Assembly (NCBI RefSeq): GCF_030053895.1
Contig: NZ_CP125781.1
Coordinates: forward strand, 992,001-1,056,000
DNA length: 64,000 nt
Origin: Trabulsiella odontotermitis
GTDB taxonomy: Bacteria > Pseudomonadota > Gammaproteobacteria > Enterobacterales > Enterobacteriaceae
Direction of reading: 5' to 3'
Shown: positions 8,364 to 16,740 of the stretch, in pieces
How the letters are laid out: every line of letters begins with the position of its first letter
Numbering within the stretch: position 1 is the stretch's first letter
Program-made: the position numbers and the translations under genes
The notes under the pieces: model-generated
Databases searched by the model: none
Told to the model about the DNA's origin: nothing
The model's input: only the letters and a program-made list of their open reading frames with translations

Positions 8364-9812
8364 ATGGCAAAAAATTACGCCGAAGCAGCACAAAAGATCC
8401 TCGGTGCCCTCGGAGGCCGCGACAACATTGCGGCGATTACACACTGTATGACGCGTTTGCGTTTTGTAGTTCGCGATGAAAGCGTGGTGGATACCGCCGC
8501 ACTGAAAATCATCAGCGGCGTCATGGGCGTGGTGAAAAACGAGAACCAGTGTCAGGTGATTATTGGAAATACCGTTTCACAGGCTTATGCCGAAGTAGTG
8601 AAACTGTTACCGGAAATGGCAGGGGGCTCACAGGAGACCGGAAAAAGAAAAATAACTTTCAGACGTATTGGCGCCGGTATTCTCGATGCGCTTATTGGCA
8701 CCATGTCACCGCTTATTCCGGCCATTATTGGTGGCTCAATGGTTAAGCTGTTAGCCATGGTGCTGGAAATGAGCGGCGTATTACCGAAAAACGCACCGAC
8801 GTTAATTATTCTGACCGTGATTGGCGATGGGGCGTTTTTCTTCCTGCCATTAATGGTGGCGGCTTCCGCGGCGTTGAAATTTAAAACCAATATGTCACTG
8901 GCGATTGCCATTGCGGGTGTACTGGTGCATCCGGCGTTTATCGACCTGATGGCGAAAGCTGCGCAGGGTGAACACATGGAATTTGCGTTTATCCCGCTGA
9001 CGGCAGTGAAATATACCTACACCGTCATTCCGGCTCTGGTAATGACATGGTGTCTGTCCTATATCGAGCGTTGGGTAGACAATATTACCCCTGCGGTGAC
9101 TAAAAACTTCCTTAAGCCGATGCTGATTGTGCTGATTGCCGCACCACTGGCGATCCTGTTAATCGGGCCGATTGGTATCTGGATCGGTAGTTCTATTTCC
9201 GCCCTGGTGTATACCATCCACAATTATCTGGGCTGGCTGGCCGTCGCCATTATGGGCGCAATCTGGCCACTGCTGGTAATGACGGGGATGCACCGCGTCT
9301 TTACGCCGACCATCATTCAGACTATTGCCGAAACCGGCAAAGAGGGTATGGTCATGCCGTCAGAAATCGGCGCAAATCTGTCGCTTGGCGGTTCATCGCT
9401 GGCGGTGGCCTGGCGCACGAAAAACCCGGAACTGCGTCAGACGGCACTGGCCGCCGCCGCATCGGCCATCATGGCAGGGATTTCTGAACCCGCACTGTAT
9501 GGTGTGGCGTTACGCCTGAAGCGTCCGCTCATTGCCAGTCTTATCAGTGGTTTTATTTGCGGCGCAGTCGCCGGTATCGCCGGGCTTGCCAGCCACTCGA
9601 TGGCGGCGCCGGGGCTCTTCACCAGCGTGCAGTTCTTCGACCCGGCGAACCCGATGTCCATTGTGTGGGTCGTGGGTGTCATGGCGCTTTCCGTTGTGCT
9701 CTCCTTTATATTGACGTTAATGCTGGGATTTGAAGATATTCCCGTTGAAGAAGAACCACGGAAAATAGCGGAGCCAGTTCAGGCGGTACAAACGCAACAG
9801 AGCGCCTCATAA
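8364..9812 (+). CDS. PTS beta-glucoside-type permease, EIIBC
   Basis: 482 residues. The N-terminal EIIB domain carries the phosphorylated cysteine at residue 28 (THCMTRLRF) and the NTVSQAYAEV stretch. The EIIC domain follows from about residue 100 with roughly ten membrane helices and the family motif GISEPALYG. The N-terminus resembles AscF of E. coli (arbutin/salicin/cellobiose). There is no EIIA domain, so phosphate would come from a separate EIIA such as Crr. Unusually, no phospho-beta-glucosidase follows; the next genes are a porin and a flavin-dependent halogenase homologue. Substrate assignment to a beta-glucoside is by family only. Confidence 0.9.
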   Translation: MAKNYAEAAQKILGALGGRDNIAAITHCMTRLRFVVRDESVVDTAALKIISGVMGVVKNENQCQVIIGNTVSQAYAEVVKLLPEMAGGSQETGKRKITFRRIGAGILDALIGTMSPLIPAIIGGSMVKLLAMVLEMSGVLPKNAPTLIILTVIGDGAFFFLPLMVAASAALKFKTNMSLAIAIAGVLVHPAFIDLMAKAAQGEHMEFAFIPLTAVKYTYTVIPALVMTWCLSYIERWVDNITPAVTKNFLKPMLIVLIAAPLAILLIGPIGIWIGSSISALVYTIHNYLGWLAVAIMGAIWPLLVMTGMHRVFTPTIIQTIAETGKEGMVMPSEIGANLSLGGSSLAVAWRTKNPELRQTALAAAASAIMAGISEPALYGVALRLKRPLIASLISGFICGAVAGIAGLASHSMAAPGLFTSVQFFDPANPMSIVWVVGVMALSVVLSFILTLMLGFEDIPVEEEPRKIAEPVQAVQTQQSAS

Positions 9813-9984
9813 TGTAACAGGTCGTTGTAGTAATAAATATTCCGGCTGATATAAGAATAAATGCCTGGTGCGTAAGGTAGCTGCCTTGTGCCTGCTATTT
9901 TGTACAGTTTATATCGCTGAAATATGTCTGGTAGTGAGCGTCTTTAATAACCATTAATATGAACTTTTAGTAAAGGATATTTAA

Positions 9985-11103
9985 ATGAAAATCCGTGCTC
10001 TTACATTTTTAATTCCGGTTATGTTGTTTTCTGCAGCGACTCATGCAGCGGAAATTTATAATAAAGATGGTAATAAATTAGGTTTATATGGTTTCATCAA
10101 CGGGCTGCACTATTTTTCTGACGATAAAGGCTCTAACGGTGACAAGACTTTTATGCGTTTTGGCTTTAAAGGCCAGACGCAAGTCTCCGATGACCTGGTA
10201 GGGTTTGGCCGTTGGGAATATCAGGTTCAGGGTAACCAGGCTGAGAATACCAACACGGCTTTTACGCGTTACGCCTTTGCCGGTCTTCGCTTTGCACAAT
10301 ATAACTCCATTGATTACGGGCGTAATACGGGGATCCTGTATGATGCTGCGGCATATACCGATATGCAGCCGGAATTCGATGCCTCAACCTACGGCTCAGA
10401 TCAGTTTATGTTCAAGCGCGGCAACGGTATTGCCACTTACCGTAACACTGATTTCTTTGGTCTGGTCGATGGCCTGAAATTCGCGTTACAGTACCAGGGT
10501 AAAAATGACAGCGGCGCGGCTGAAGCGGGAACCCGCAATGTGTTAACGCAGAATGGCGATGGGGTTGGCGCCTCGTTAAGCTATGAATTTGATGCCGGGA
10601 TCAGCATCGCTGGCGCCTTCTTTAATTCTAATCGTACCGATGAACAAAATGCGGCGCCGGGTATCATGGGTGATGGCAGTAATGCAGAAGGCTACACCAC
10701 GGCGATCAAATACGACAACAGCAAGCTCTACCTGGCGGCGATGTATACCCAGGCGTATAACGCAGCAAAATTTGGTTCACCGAGCGCCACCGCGTACGGG
10801 TTTGCTAACACCTCGCAGGCGGTTGAGCTGTATGCCGGTTATGCGTTCGAATTTGGCCTGGTGCCGTTCATCGCCTATAACCAGACGCGTGGTAAAGATT
10901 TAGGTACTGATCGCCAGGGCAATACTTACGACAGTCAGGATCTGGTTAAGTTTGTTGACGTAGGTTTTACCTATAATTTCAACAAAAATATGCAGGCGTA
11001 TCTCGACTATAAAATCAACCTGCTGGATGACAATACCTTTACCCAAAACGCCAATATCATGACGGATAACGTAGCGGCAGTCAGCATGAAGTACGTGTTC
11101 TGA
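9985..11103 (+). CDS. OmpC/OmpF-family general porin
   Basis: 372 residues. The signal peptide ends at ...ATHA, then AEIYNKDGNKLGLYGFINGLHYFS matches the first strand of enterobacterial trimeric porins. It has conserved strands with FKGQTQVSDDLVGFGRWEYQ and a terminal MKYVF. AAAGGA sits at good spacing before the ATG. It lies 172 bp after the PTS gene with no strong terminator between, so it may be expressed with it, and it is followed by a clear terminator. Probably a dedicated uptake porin for the PTS substrate, in the manner of BglH-type helpers although of a different porin family. Confidence 0.9.
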   Translation: MKIRALTFLIPVMLFSAATHAAEIYNKDGNKLGLYGFINGLHYFSDDKGSNGDKTFMRFGFKGQTQVSDDLVGFGRWEYQVQGNQAENTNTAFTRYAFAGLRFAQYNSIDYGRNTGILYDAAAYTDMQPEFDASTYGSDQFMFKRGNGIATYRNTDFFGLVDGLKFALQYQGKNDSGAAEAGTRNVLTQNGDGVGASLSYEFDAGISIAGAFFNSNRTDEQNAAPGIMGDGSNAEGYTTAIKYDNSKLYLAAMYTQAYNAAKFGSPSATAYGFANTSQAVELYAGYAFEFGLVPFIAYNQTRGKDLGTDRQGNTYDSQDLVKFVDVGFTYNFNKNMQAYLDYKINLLDDNTFTQNANIMTDNVAAVSMKYVF

Positions 11104-11113
11104 TAATCTGTAA

Positions 11114-11173
11114 ACCCACTCAATATTTTCGCCGCGATGCGCATGTGCGGAAATATTGAGATGGGTTGTTTTT
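11114..11173 (+). terminator. Rho-independent terminator after porin gene
   Basis: A long stem with CCCA..CAATATTT pairing AAATATTG..TGGG around a GC-rich loop, followed by GTTGTTTTT. It separates the PTS/porin unit from the halogenase gene, which therefore probably has its own promoter. Confidence 0.75.
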
Positions 11174-11351
11174 ACTTATGAAATACTTATTTTTCCTTAC
11201 TAATTTTAGGGTTTTTCATTTTTCTTCTGTGTCAGTTGATTTTACATTTTCAAAGCAAAAATCAATAAAATCATAACGATACAAAGTGCTGGTGCAGAGT
11301 AATTACTTAGATTAATTCACAATGGAGCGTCCGAAAACCACTGCGCGTATT

Positions 11352-11381
11352 TTAACAATTCTCCAGGTGATAAGTTATAGT
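11352..11381 (+). promoter_or_regulatory. candidate sigma-70 promoter of halogenase-family gene
   Basis: TTAACA at 11352 and TATAGT at 11376 are separated by 18 bp, in the AT-rich 246-bp gap after the terminator and about 40 bp before the start codon. Predicted by eye only. Confidence 0.4.
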
Positions 11382-11419
11382 CGGGAAAATTATTTCGACT
11401 GTTTTTTCATGGAGGCGTT

Positions 11420-12907
11420 ATGCTGAGTTTAAAAGGGATTAAGCGAGTTGTTGTTCTCGGTGGCGGGACTGCGGGTTGGTATACAGCGTTAACATTACGG
11501 AAATTATTCAGCGCTAACGTGGAAATCCGTGTCGTGGAGTCCACGGAAATCGGGATTGTTGGTGTTGGGGAAGGTGGTCTGTTGAATTTCCAGGCTGCGT
11601 TACATTCCGTTGATATTGATTTCAATGAGTTTGTACGTGAAACCAATGCGACCTTTAAATGGGGCTTCTGCTACGAAGGCTGGCGTACCGGTGAGAGGGA
11701 CGATAAATATTACCATCCTTTCGCATCGGCCTCCGGATCGGCGTCAAAATGGGAAACGATGGGGCATTACCCGTTATTCTCCGCCATGATCAATAACAGC
11801 ATTCCGCTGACCTCATACCTCAAAGGGTTTGATCTGATTGTCAATAATGCCAGTCAGGAAGAGGCTAGAAACGCGCTAAATAACCAGGCTGTAGATATTA
11901 TTAACTCCTTCCATTTTGATAGCTACAAGATCGCCAAATACCTTAAAAAGGTGGCGCTGTCGCGCGGCATCATTCATCAGGATGTGATTGTTGAACATGT
12001 TGAAACGAACGAGAAAGGCCATGTCACGGCATTAATCACCCAGGAACAAGAGAAGATCGAGCTGGATTTCCTGGTGGATGCGACCGGGCTGGCGCGCAAG
12101 GTCATAGGCAAAGTGGTGCCCAGCGAGTGGTACTCGTTTAAGGAACATCTGTTGCTGGATCGCGCATTACCGTTCTATATGCCGCATCCGCTGAAAAATC
12201 CCTACCTGGTGAGTCGCGCTATCGCAATGAAGTCAGGCTGGATGTGGCAGATCCCGCTGATCGACAGGGTAGGGGCGGGCTATGTGTATAGCAGCAAACA
12301 TATTTCTGACGATGATGCGTTGCAGGAAATTAAAGACTATCTGGGCTATGACGTAACGCCACAGCAGAACGTGATCAAGTTTGAGCCGGGTTGCTACCGT
12401 CAGGTTTGGGTGGGTAACGTGCTGACTGTCGGTCTGGCATCCGGTTTCGTTGAGCCGCTGGAAGCGACCTCGATCGGCCAGATGATTGAAGTGGTACGTA
12501 ATTTCACCCGCGTGCTGGTCGCCAGTCAGGGTGTGGTTTCTGATAACGCGATTCGCGAGTTTAACGAATCTAACTTTGCATCGTGGATGGAGATCCTGGA
12601 TTTCCTGCGCATGCACTATGACTGCCCGCGCCGGGATACCGAATTCTGGCAGGACGTCGCCACAACCCCGCTGACCGAGAACTATCGCGCATTTAAAGAG
12701 TGTATGCAGGTTCGCGCCCCGCGTTTGCTCGATGTTGAAAGCTACATGCTCTATGGCCGCCGCGGTATGTTCCACGTGGTGAACTGGATGTTCGTCGCTG
12801 CAGGTCTGGGTCTGATCCCGCCAGGTGCCGTGGTTAACGATCTGATGGCTATCGCACCAGAGAAGAAACAAGAGGTGGTGGATTTCCTGAATTCACTTAA
12901 CCGGTAA
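11420..12907 (+). CDS. flavin-dependent (tryptophan-type) halogenase family protein
   Basis: 495 residues with GGAGG before the ATG. The FAD-binding GGGTAGW lies at residues 14-20. Lys80 in NATFKWGF aligns by eye with the catalytic Lys79 of PrnA. The halogenase hallmark WxWxIP is present as W274-M-W276-Q-I-P. Glu348 in FVEPLEAT corresponds to the PrnA active-site Glu, but the next residue is Ala where tryptophan halogenases have Ser. Family members oxidise chloride or bromide through FADH2 supplied by a separate flavin reductase, and the lysine delivers the halogenating species. No flavin reductase is adjacent. Its position behind a sugar PTS and a porin is odd and recalls halogenase-like genes of unknown role in carbohydrate loci of other proteobacteria. 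Halogenating activity and substrate are unproven. Confidence 0.88.
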   Translation: MLSLKGIKRVVVLGGGTAGWYTALTLRKLFSANVEIRVVESTEIGIVGVGEGGLLNFQAALHSVDIDFNEFVRETNATFKWGFCYEGWRTGERDDKYYHPFASASGSASKWETMGHYPLFSAMINNSIPLTSYLKGFDLIVNNASQEEARNALNNQAVDIINSFHFDSYKIAKYLKKVALSRGIIHQDVIVEHVETNEKGHVTALITQEQEKIELDFLVDATGLARKVIGKVVPSEWYSFKEHLLLDRALPFYMPHPLKNPYLVSRAIAMKSGWMWQIPLIDRVGAGYVYSSKHISDDDALQEIKDYLGYDVTPQQNVIKFEPGCYRQVWVGNVLTVGLASGFVEPLEATSIGQMIEVVRNFTRVLVASQGVVSDNAIREFNESNFASWMEILDFLRMHYDCPRRDTEFWQDVATTPLTENYRAFKECMQVRAPRLLDVESYMLYGRRGMFHVVNWMFVAAGLGLIPPGAVVNDLMAIAPEKKQEVVDFLNSLNR

Positions 12908-12914
12908 AAGGAGG

Positions 12915-12947
12915 AGTCGCTGCGACGGGGGTTGTGGCGACTTTTTT
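12915..12947 (+). terminator. Rho-independent terminator after halogenase-family gene
   Basis: AGTCGC pairs with GCGACT around a G-rich loop, followed by six T, directly after the stop codon. Confidence 0.75.
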
Positions 12948-13179
12948 CGTTAACCGCGCAACCTCTGACTACCTGAGCCAGTGGATTATTCTCAACCATC
13001 TTTTATCGTCTGATAATAGAATTTCTCCCCACAGAACCCGATTGAATGATAATTCAGCATAAAGGTCATCTTTGCCCGTTGAGTTACCAACTTGATATTC
13101 CAGAATATCAAGTTATCAATAAGCTCAGCCAGTCATCAAAATCAGCATTTTCATATAGATATCCAGAATCCGGAGTCGG

Positions 13180-13400
13180 GAGATCGACAGTGCCTAAACT
13201 TACCGCTCTTAGTACCACCACCTTTCAGTGGAACACCATTCTCATCAAGAACCCTGGCAGTGCTATTAAATAAATGATTGGTATCAATAATTTAGGAAGT
13301 TTGCAGCCCAAGCCGCTTTTCTTCTTCCTCGCTGAGTGAGTTATTCTCCACAACAACTCTTTCCGACGTGGGTTTATGTGGCCAACCAGGTTTTTAATTA
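13180..13400 (-). pseudogene. remnant of an orphan CdiA-CT/toxin module with VENN motif
   Basis: Read on the minus strand, a short open stretch gives KPTSERVVVENNSLSEEEE. The VENN codons (13340-13351) mark the junction where CdiA toxin domains begin. Further along, a different frame reads NSTARVLDENGVPLKGGG and then stops. No full-length frame exists, so this is decayed. It lies downstream (in the minus direction) of the cdiI gene, the place where orphan cdiA-CT/cdiI modules accumulate in CDI loci, and an IS5 has inserted between. The rest of 12948-13527 holds no gene I can support. Confidence 0.5.
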
Positions 13401-13527
13401 TACTTTCAGTGGGTTATATTCGTTTTTGTCTGGTTCATTTCCGGTGTGACAACTTTTTGCCCCGACGCGCCTTTCTCTCCTGAACACGCTACCGCCCCGG
13501 TGAAGATCACCAGGTCTGCTGCCCTAG

Positions 13528-14723
13528 GGAAGGTGCGAACAAGTTCCTGATATGAGATCATCATATTCATCCGGAGCGCATCCCAGAGGGACATCATGAG
13601 CCATCAACTCACCTTCGCCGATAGTGAATTCAGCACTAAGCGCCGTCAGACCCGAAAAGAGATTTTCCTCTCCCGCATGGAGCAGATTCTGCCATGGCAA
13701 AACATGGTGGAAGTCATCGAGCCGTTTTATCCCAAGGCGGGCAATGGCCGACGGCCCTATCCGCTGGAGACCATGCTGCGTATTCACTGCATGCAGCATT
13801 GGTACAACCTGAGCGACGGTGCCATGGAAGATGCCCTGTACGAAATCGCCTCCATGCGCCTGTTTGCCCGATTATCCCTGGATAGCGCCCTGCCGGATCG
13901 CACCACCATCATGAATTTCCGCCACCTGCTCGAGCAGCATCAACTGGCCCGTCAATTGTTCAAGACCATCAATCGCTGGCTGGCCGAAGCAGGCGTCATG
14001 ATGACCCAAGGCACTTTGGTGGATGCCACCATCATTGAGGCACCCAGCTCTACCAAGAACAAAGAGCAGCAACGCGATCCGGAGATGCATCAGACCAAGA
14101 AAGGCAATCAGTGGCACTTTGGCATGAAGGCCCACATTGGTGTCGATGCCAAGAGTGGCCTGACCCACAGCCTAGTCACCACCGCGGCCAACGAGCATGA
14201 CCTCAATCAGCTGGGTAATCTGCTTCATGGAGAGGAGCAATTTGTCTCAGCCGATGCCGGCTACCAAGGAGCGCCACAGCGCGAGGAGCTGGCCGAGGTG
14301 GATGTGGACTGGCTGATCGCCGAGCGTCCCGGCAAGGTAAAAACCTTGAAGCAGCATCCGCGCAAGAACAAAACGGCCATCAACATCGAATACATGAAAG
14401 CCAGCATCCGTGCCAGGGTGGAGCACCCGTTTCGCATCATCAAGCGGCAGTTCGGCTTCGTGAAAGCCAGATACAAAGGGCTGCTGAAAAACGATAACCA
14501 ACTGGCGATGTTATTCACCCTGGCCAACCTGTTTCGGGTGGACCAAATGATACGTCAGTGGGAGAGATCTCAGTAAAAACCGGAAATAACGCCAGAAATG
14601 GTGGAAAAAATAGCCTAAATAGGCTGATTCGATGTGTTTGCGGGAAAAAAATCGGCCCAGATCCGCGAAATTTTAATCAGCGAGTCAGCTTGGGAAGAAA
14701 TGACCTGCTTATTCGCACCTTCC
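13528..14723 (+). mobile_element. IS5: IS5 insertion sequence, copy 1
   Basis: About 1196 bp, with the 16-bp ends GGAAGGTGCGAACAAG on the left and the inverse of GGAAGGTGCGAATAAG on the right, as in IS5. The 4-bp target duplication CTAG is present on both sides (13524-13527 and 14724-14727) and fits the IS5 target YTAR. The element is intact and has landed in the decayed region downstream of the CDI immunity gene. The second copy at 39740 appears identical in the stretches compared, so both arrivals look recent. Confidence 0.97.
13596..14576 (+). CDS. insH: IS5 transposase InsH
   Basis: 326 residues starting MSHQLTFADSEFS, matching E. coli IS5 transposase almost residue for residue as I recall it (family versions with a 12-residue upstream extension exist). 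DDE residues are visible: Asp in LVDATIIEAP, Asp in VSADAGYQG and Glu in IRARVEHPFRIIKRQFG. AGAGGGA precedes the ATG. The enzyme cuts and joins the IS ends; nothing suggests inactivation. Confidence 0.97.
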   Translation: MSHQLTFADSEFSTKRRQTRKEIFLSRMEQILPWQNMVEVIEPFYPKAGNGRRPYPLETMLRIHCMQHWYNLSDGAMEDALYEIASMRLFARLSLDSALPDRTTIMNFRHLLEQHQLARQLFKTINRWLAEAGVMMTQGTLVDATIIEAPSSTKNKEQQRDPEMHQTKKGNQWHFGMKAHIGVDAKSGLTHSLVTTAANEHDLNQLGNLLHGEEQFVSADAGYQGAPQREELAEVDVDWLIAERPGKVKTLKQHPRKNKTAINIEYMKASIRARVEHPFRIIKRQFGFVKARYKGLLKNDNQLAMLFTLANLFRVDQMIRQWERSQ

Positions 14724-14910
14724 CTAGAATCATCTCAGCATGACGTTATAATGCCACGCCCCCGCCTCATAAGCGTCTGTCAGTGGCTAATTAAATGATC
14801 AAGGGTAGAGGCGAGGGAGCGAATTTTGAGGTAAGAAGCAGGCCATTAAAAAATAGCCTGCCGGAGCGGATTCAAGATTTCTGGTTAAGAAGGCTATCGA
14901 TCCTTGGAAT

Positions 14911-14938
14911 AAAAAAGCCTCTATAATAGCCAGAGGCC
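14911..14938 (-). terminator. terminator after CDI immunity gene
   Basis: GCCTCT and AGAGGC form a short stem with a 9-nt loop; on the minus strand it runs into six T. It lies about 20 bp beyond the immunity stop codon. The stretch 14728-14910 holds nothing I can identify. Confidence 0.6.
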
Positions 14939-14958
14939 ATTTTAAAGATGTATATTAC

Positions 14959-15435
14959 TTATCGTTCCTTTCGGATCAAAGAATCATACTCCCCAAACTC
15001 TGGGAATATATCATAATTCCCAGCCACATCTGAGTAAGTTTCACTCCTCTCCGATGTATTATTCGAGATATTATCCTCTATAATTATAGTATGTCCATCT
15101 TCTTTAAAATGGTACGTTGTCCCATTGATAACCAAGTCAGTATCACCGTCAAACTCTCTATAAACAGCCATCGATAGAAACAATGTTCCGACATTCAGTA
15201 TCTGAAAATTATAAAGAAGATATTCTCTTAAATGCTCATCAAGAAAACTTACACTTACCCACCCACTATTCCTCATTATATTAATAAAACACGATGGTGT
15301 AGAATCAGAGCCAATGAGCACTGTATAAGAGTCACCAGCCTCATGTTTTTTAAGGGCTTTTTTCTCCACCCATAAGTTAATTGGCTCCTTATATCCAATT
15401 GACCATGTTTTGCAATAATAAACGTTCTGACTCAT
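14959..15435 (-). CDS. putative CDI immunity protein (CdiI-like)
   Basis: 158 residues, acidic, no signal peptide, in AT-rich sequence unlike the neighbouring metabolic genes. Its ATG overlaps the stop of the toxin frame by ATGA, the tight coupling usual for toxin/immunity pairs. I do not recognise the fold; the role rests on position directly downstream of a CdiA-type C-terminal domain. It would bind and neutralise that toxin in the cytoplasm. Because the exporter is broken, immunity against related neighbours may be the only remaining benefit. Confidence 0.6.
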   Translation of the reverse strand: MSQNVYYCKTWSIGYKEPINLWVEKKALKKHEAGDSYTVLIGSDSTPSCFINIMRNSGWVSVSFLDEHLREYLLYNFQILNVGTLFLSMAVYREFDGDTDLVINGTTYHFKEDGHTIIIEDNISNNTSERSETYSDVAGNYDIFPEFGEYDSLIRKER

Positions 15436-15965
15436 TTATACACCTTACCATTTGTATCACGAATCACCACACCGGATTTCCTGGCTGTATCAATTATTGA
15501 TTGTGGGATAGGTTTAACCTGTGGAGGGATTTCTAGTATATTTTTCCCTTTCAGTAAGCTACCGCCAAGATCACCGCTAGAGGGAACATTTGCAACTGTA
15601 ACTCCAGCCGGATACTTGTTCACAGCTTCCCGAATGTAATTGGTCGCCGTAGCCTCTGTAATATCTGCAAATTGTGTGAACTTACGCGACACTATCTCAC
15701 CTGTTGCCGGGTTATACGAATCTACACGATAATAGCCGTTTCCGTTGGGTTTGTTTACATACAGTTCATTATACGGATAATTTTTAGACTGTTCTGCGTT
15801 AAACTTATTACCGGCCTGAACATTCTGCAACCAACCGGGTTTCGCAGAATTCATCGCTGTAACCTCAGCTTTTGCTGCTGCAATCTCTGCTGCATTCTTA
15901 CCGACAGTAAGGATCCCTGCCTGATTCAGGCAAAGTATTGCAGCTGATTGACACCCTGCCAGCAC
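15432..15965 (-). CDS. CdiA C-terminal toxin-like domain, detached frame
   Basis: 177 residues from a GTG; no good ribosome site, and the beginning (LAGCQSAAILCLNQAGILTVGKNAAE, in part) is the end of a hemagglutinin-type pretoxin region, so this was once the C-terminus of a large CdiA. The tail has GYYRVDSYNPATGEIVSRKF, a YPAGVTVANVPSS stretch and IIDTARKSGVVIRDTNGKVYK-type ending, a pattern I associate with toxin tails of filamentous hemagglutinins. No catalytic motif is assigned. The frame is shifted relative to the upstream cdiA remnant, so it is cut off from secretion. Whether it is still translated is unknown. Confidence 0.6.
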   Translation of the reverse strand: MLAGCQSAAILCLNQAGILTVGKNAAEIAAAKAEVTAMNSAKPGWLQNVQAGNKFNAEQSKNYPYNELYVNKPNGNGYYRVDSYNPATGEIVSRKFTQFADITEATATNYIREAVNKYPAGVTVANVPSSGDLGGSLLKGKNILEIPPQVKPIPQSIIDTARKSGVVIRDTNGKVYK

Positions 15966-16740
15966 TGCTGTGCTGCTGCGGCCAGTTCAGGCGTCGCAGC
16001 AGCATATTATCAATCCCCATGCCATGACCGATAAGGTTCGCCAGCTCTGGCGCAGATGCCCTGGCCAGTGCCCCGGCGATATTCCCGCCGGCCAGCCCCT
16101 GCAGTGCCGCTGTGGCTGCCTGAATACCACGCTGCAAATCACTACCGGTACCATAGTTCTGCATGGCAGTCCGGCCTGCCTGGTCTGCGATTTCCTGTGT
16201 GGTCGGACTGCTGTTACCTTCCTCCAGTAGCTTGTCTTTCGCCGCCGTCAGCGCTGCCGGGTCTTTCATTGCTTTCGCTTTAGCAATCTCTCCCTGCGTC
16301 CTCGCAATATCCATGGCCTGACTGCCAATCTCGCCAATCAGCTGAATTTCCTGCAGGCGGTTCTGTTCTTTCTCCTTGTCAAATATCGGGCTGATGCTGC
16401 CGTTGGCATGTTCCGTGTCGCGGCTCAGGTCTGCCACATCCTGTTTCTGGTTGTCCTTGTCACGGATGATGATGGTACCGTCGCTTACCGCTGCCTGTGT
16501 GGTACCTTCTGCATGACCGCTGTTACCACCTCCAGCCAGCAGGGTGTTTGCCATGTTTCCGGCGAACTCCTTACCGATATTGCCGCCTGTACTGAAGCCA
16601 GCGCCCTGGTGCTCAGTTTTGTAGTCAGCTTCGTTGTGAATGTCGCCGAAACCCAGCGTGTCGGTATCCAGCCGGTTTTTATCTGCCGGACCGGTGGAGG
16701 CTATCACGCTGCCATCACGCTGATTTGCCCCATCCACGGC
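15966..16740 (-). pseudogene. cdiA: cdiA remnant (pretoxin region)
   Basis: An open frame on the minus strand reads CdiA-like sequence: VIASTGPADKNRLDTDTLGF, then AAVSDGTIIIRDKDNQ, DLSRDTEHANGSISPIFDKE and a helical segment leading to NLIGHGMGIDN. This is the region preceding the VENN junction in enterobacterial CdiA. The thousands of residues of signal, TPS domain and FHA repeats that should precede it are gone; its left end is fused directly to the truncated cdiB. After MGIDN the frame shifts and the VENN segment is missing. It is therefore a deletion scar of a once complete cdiBAI locus. Confidence 0.8.
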
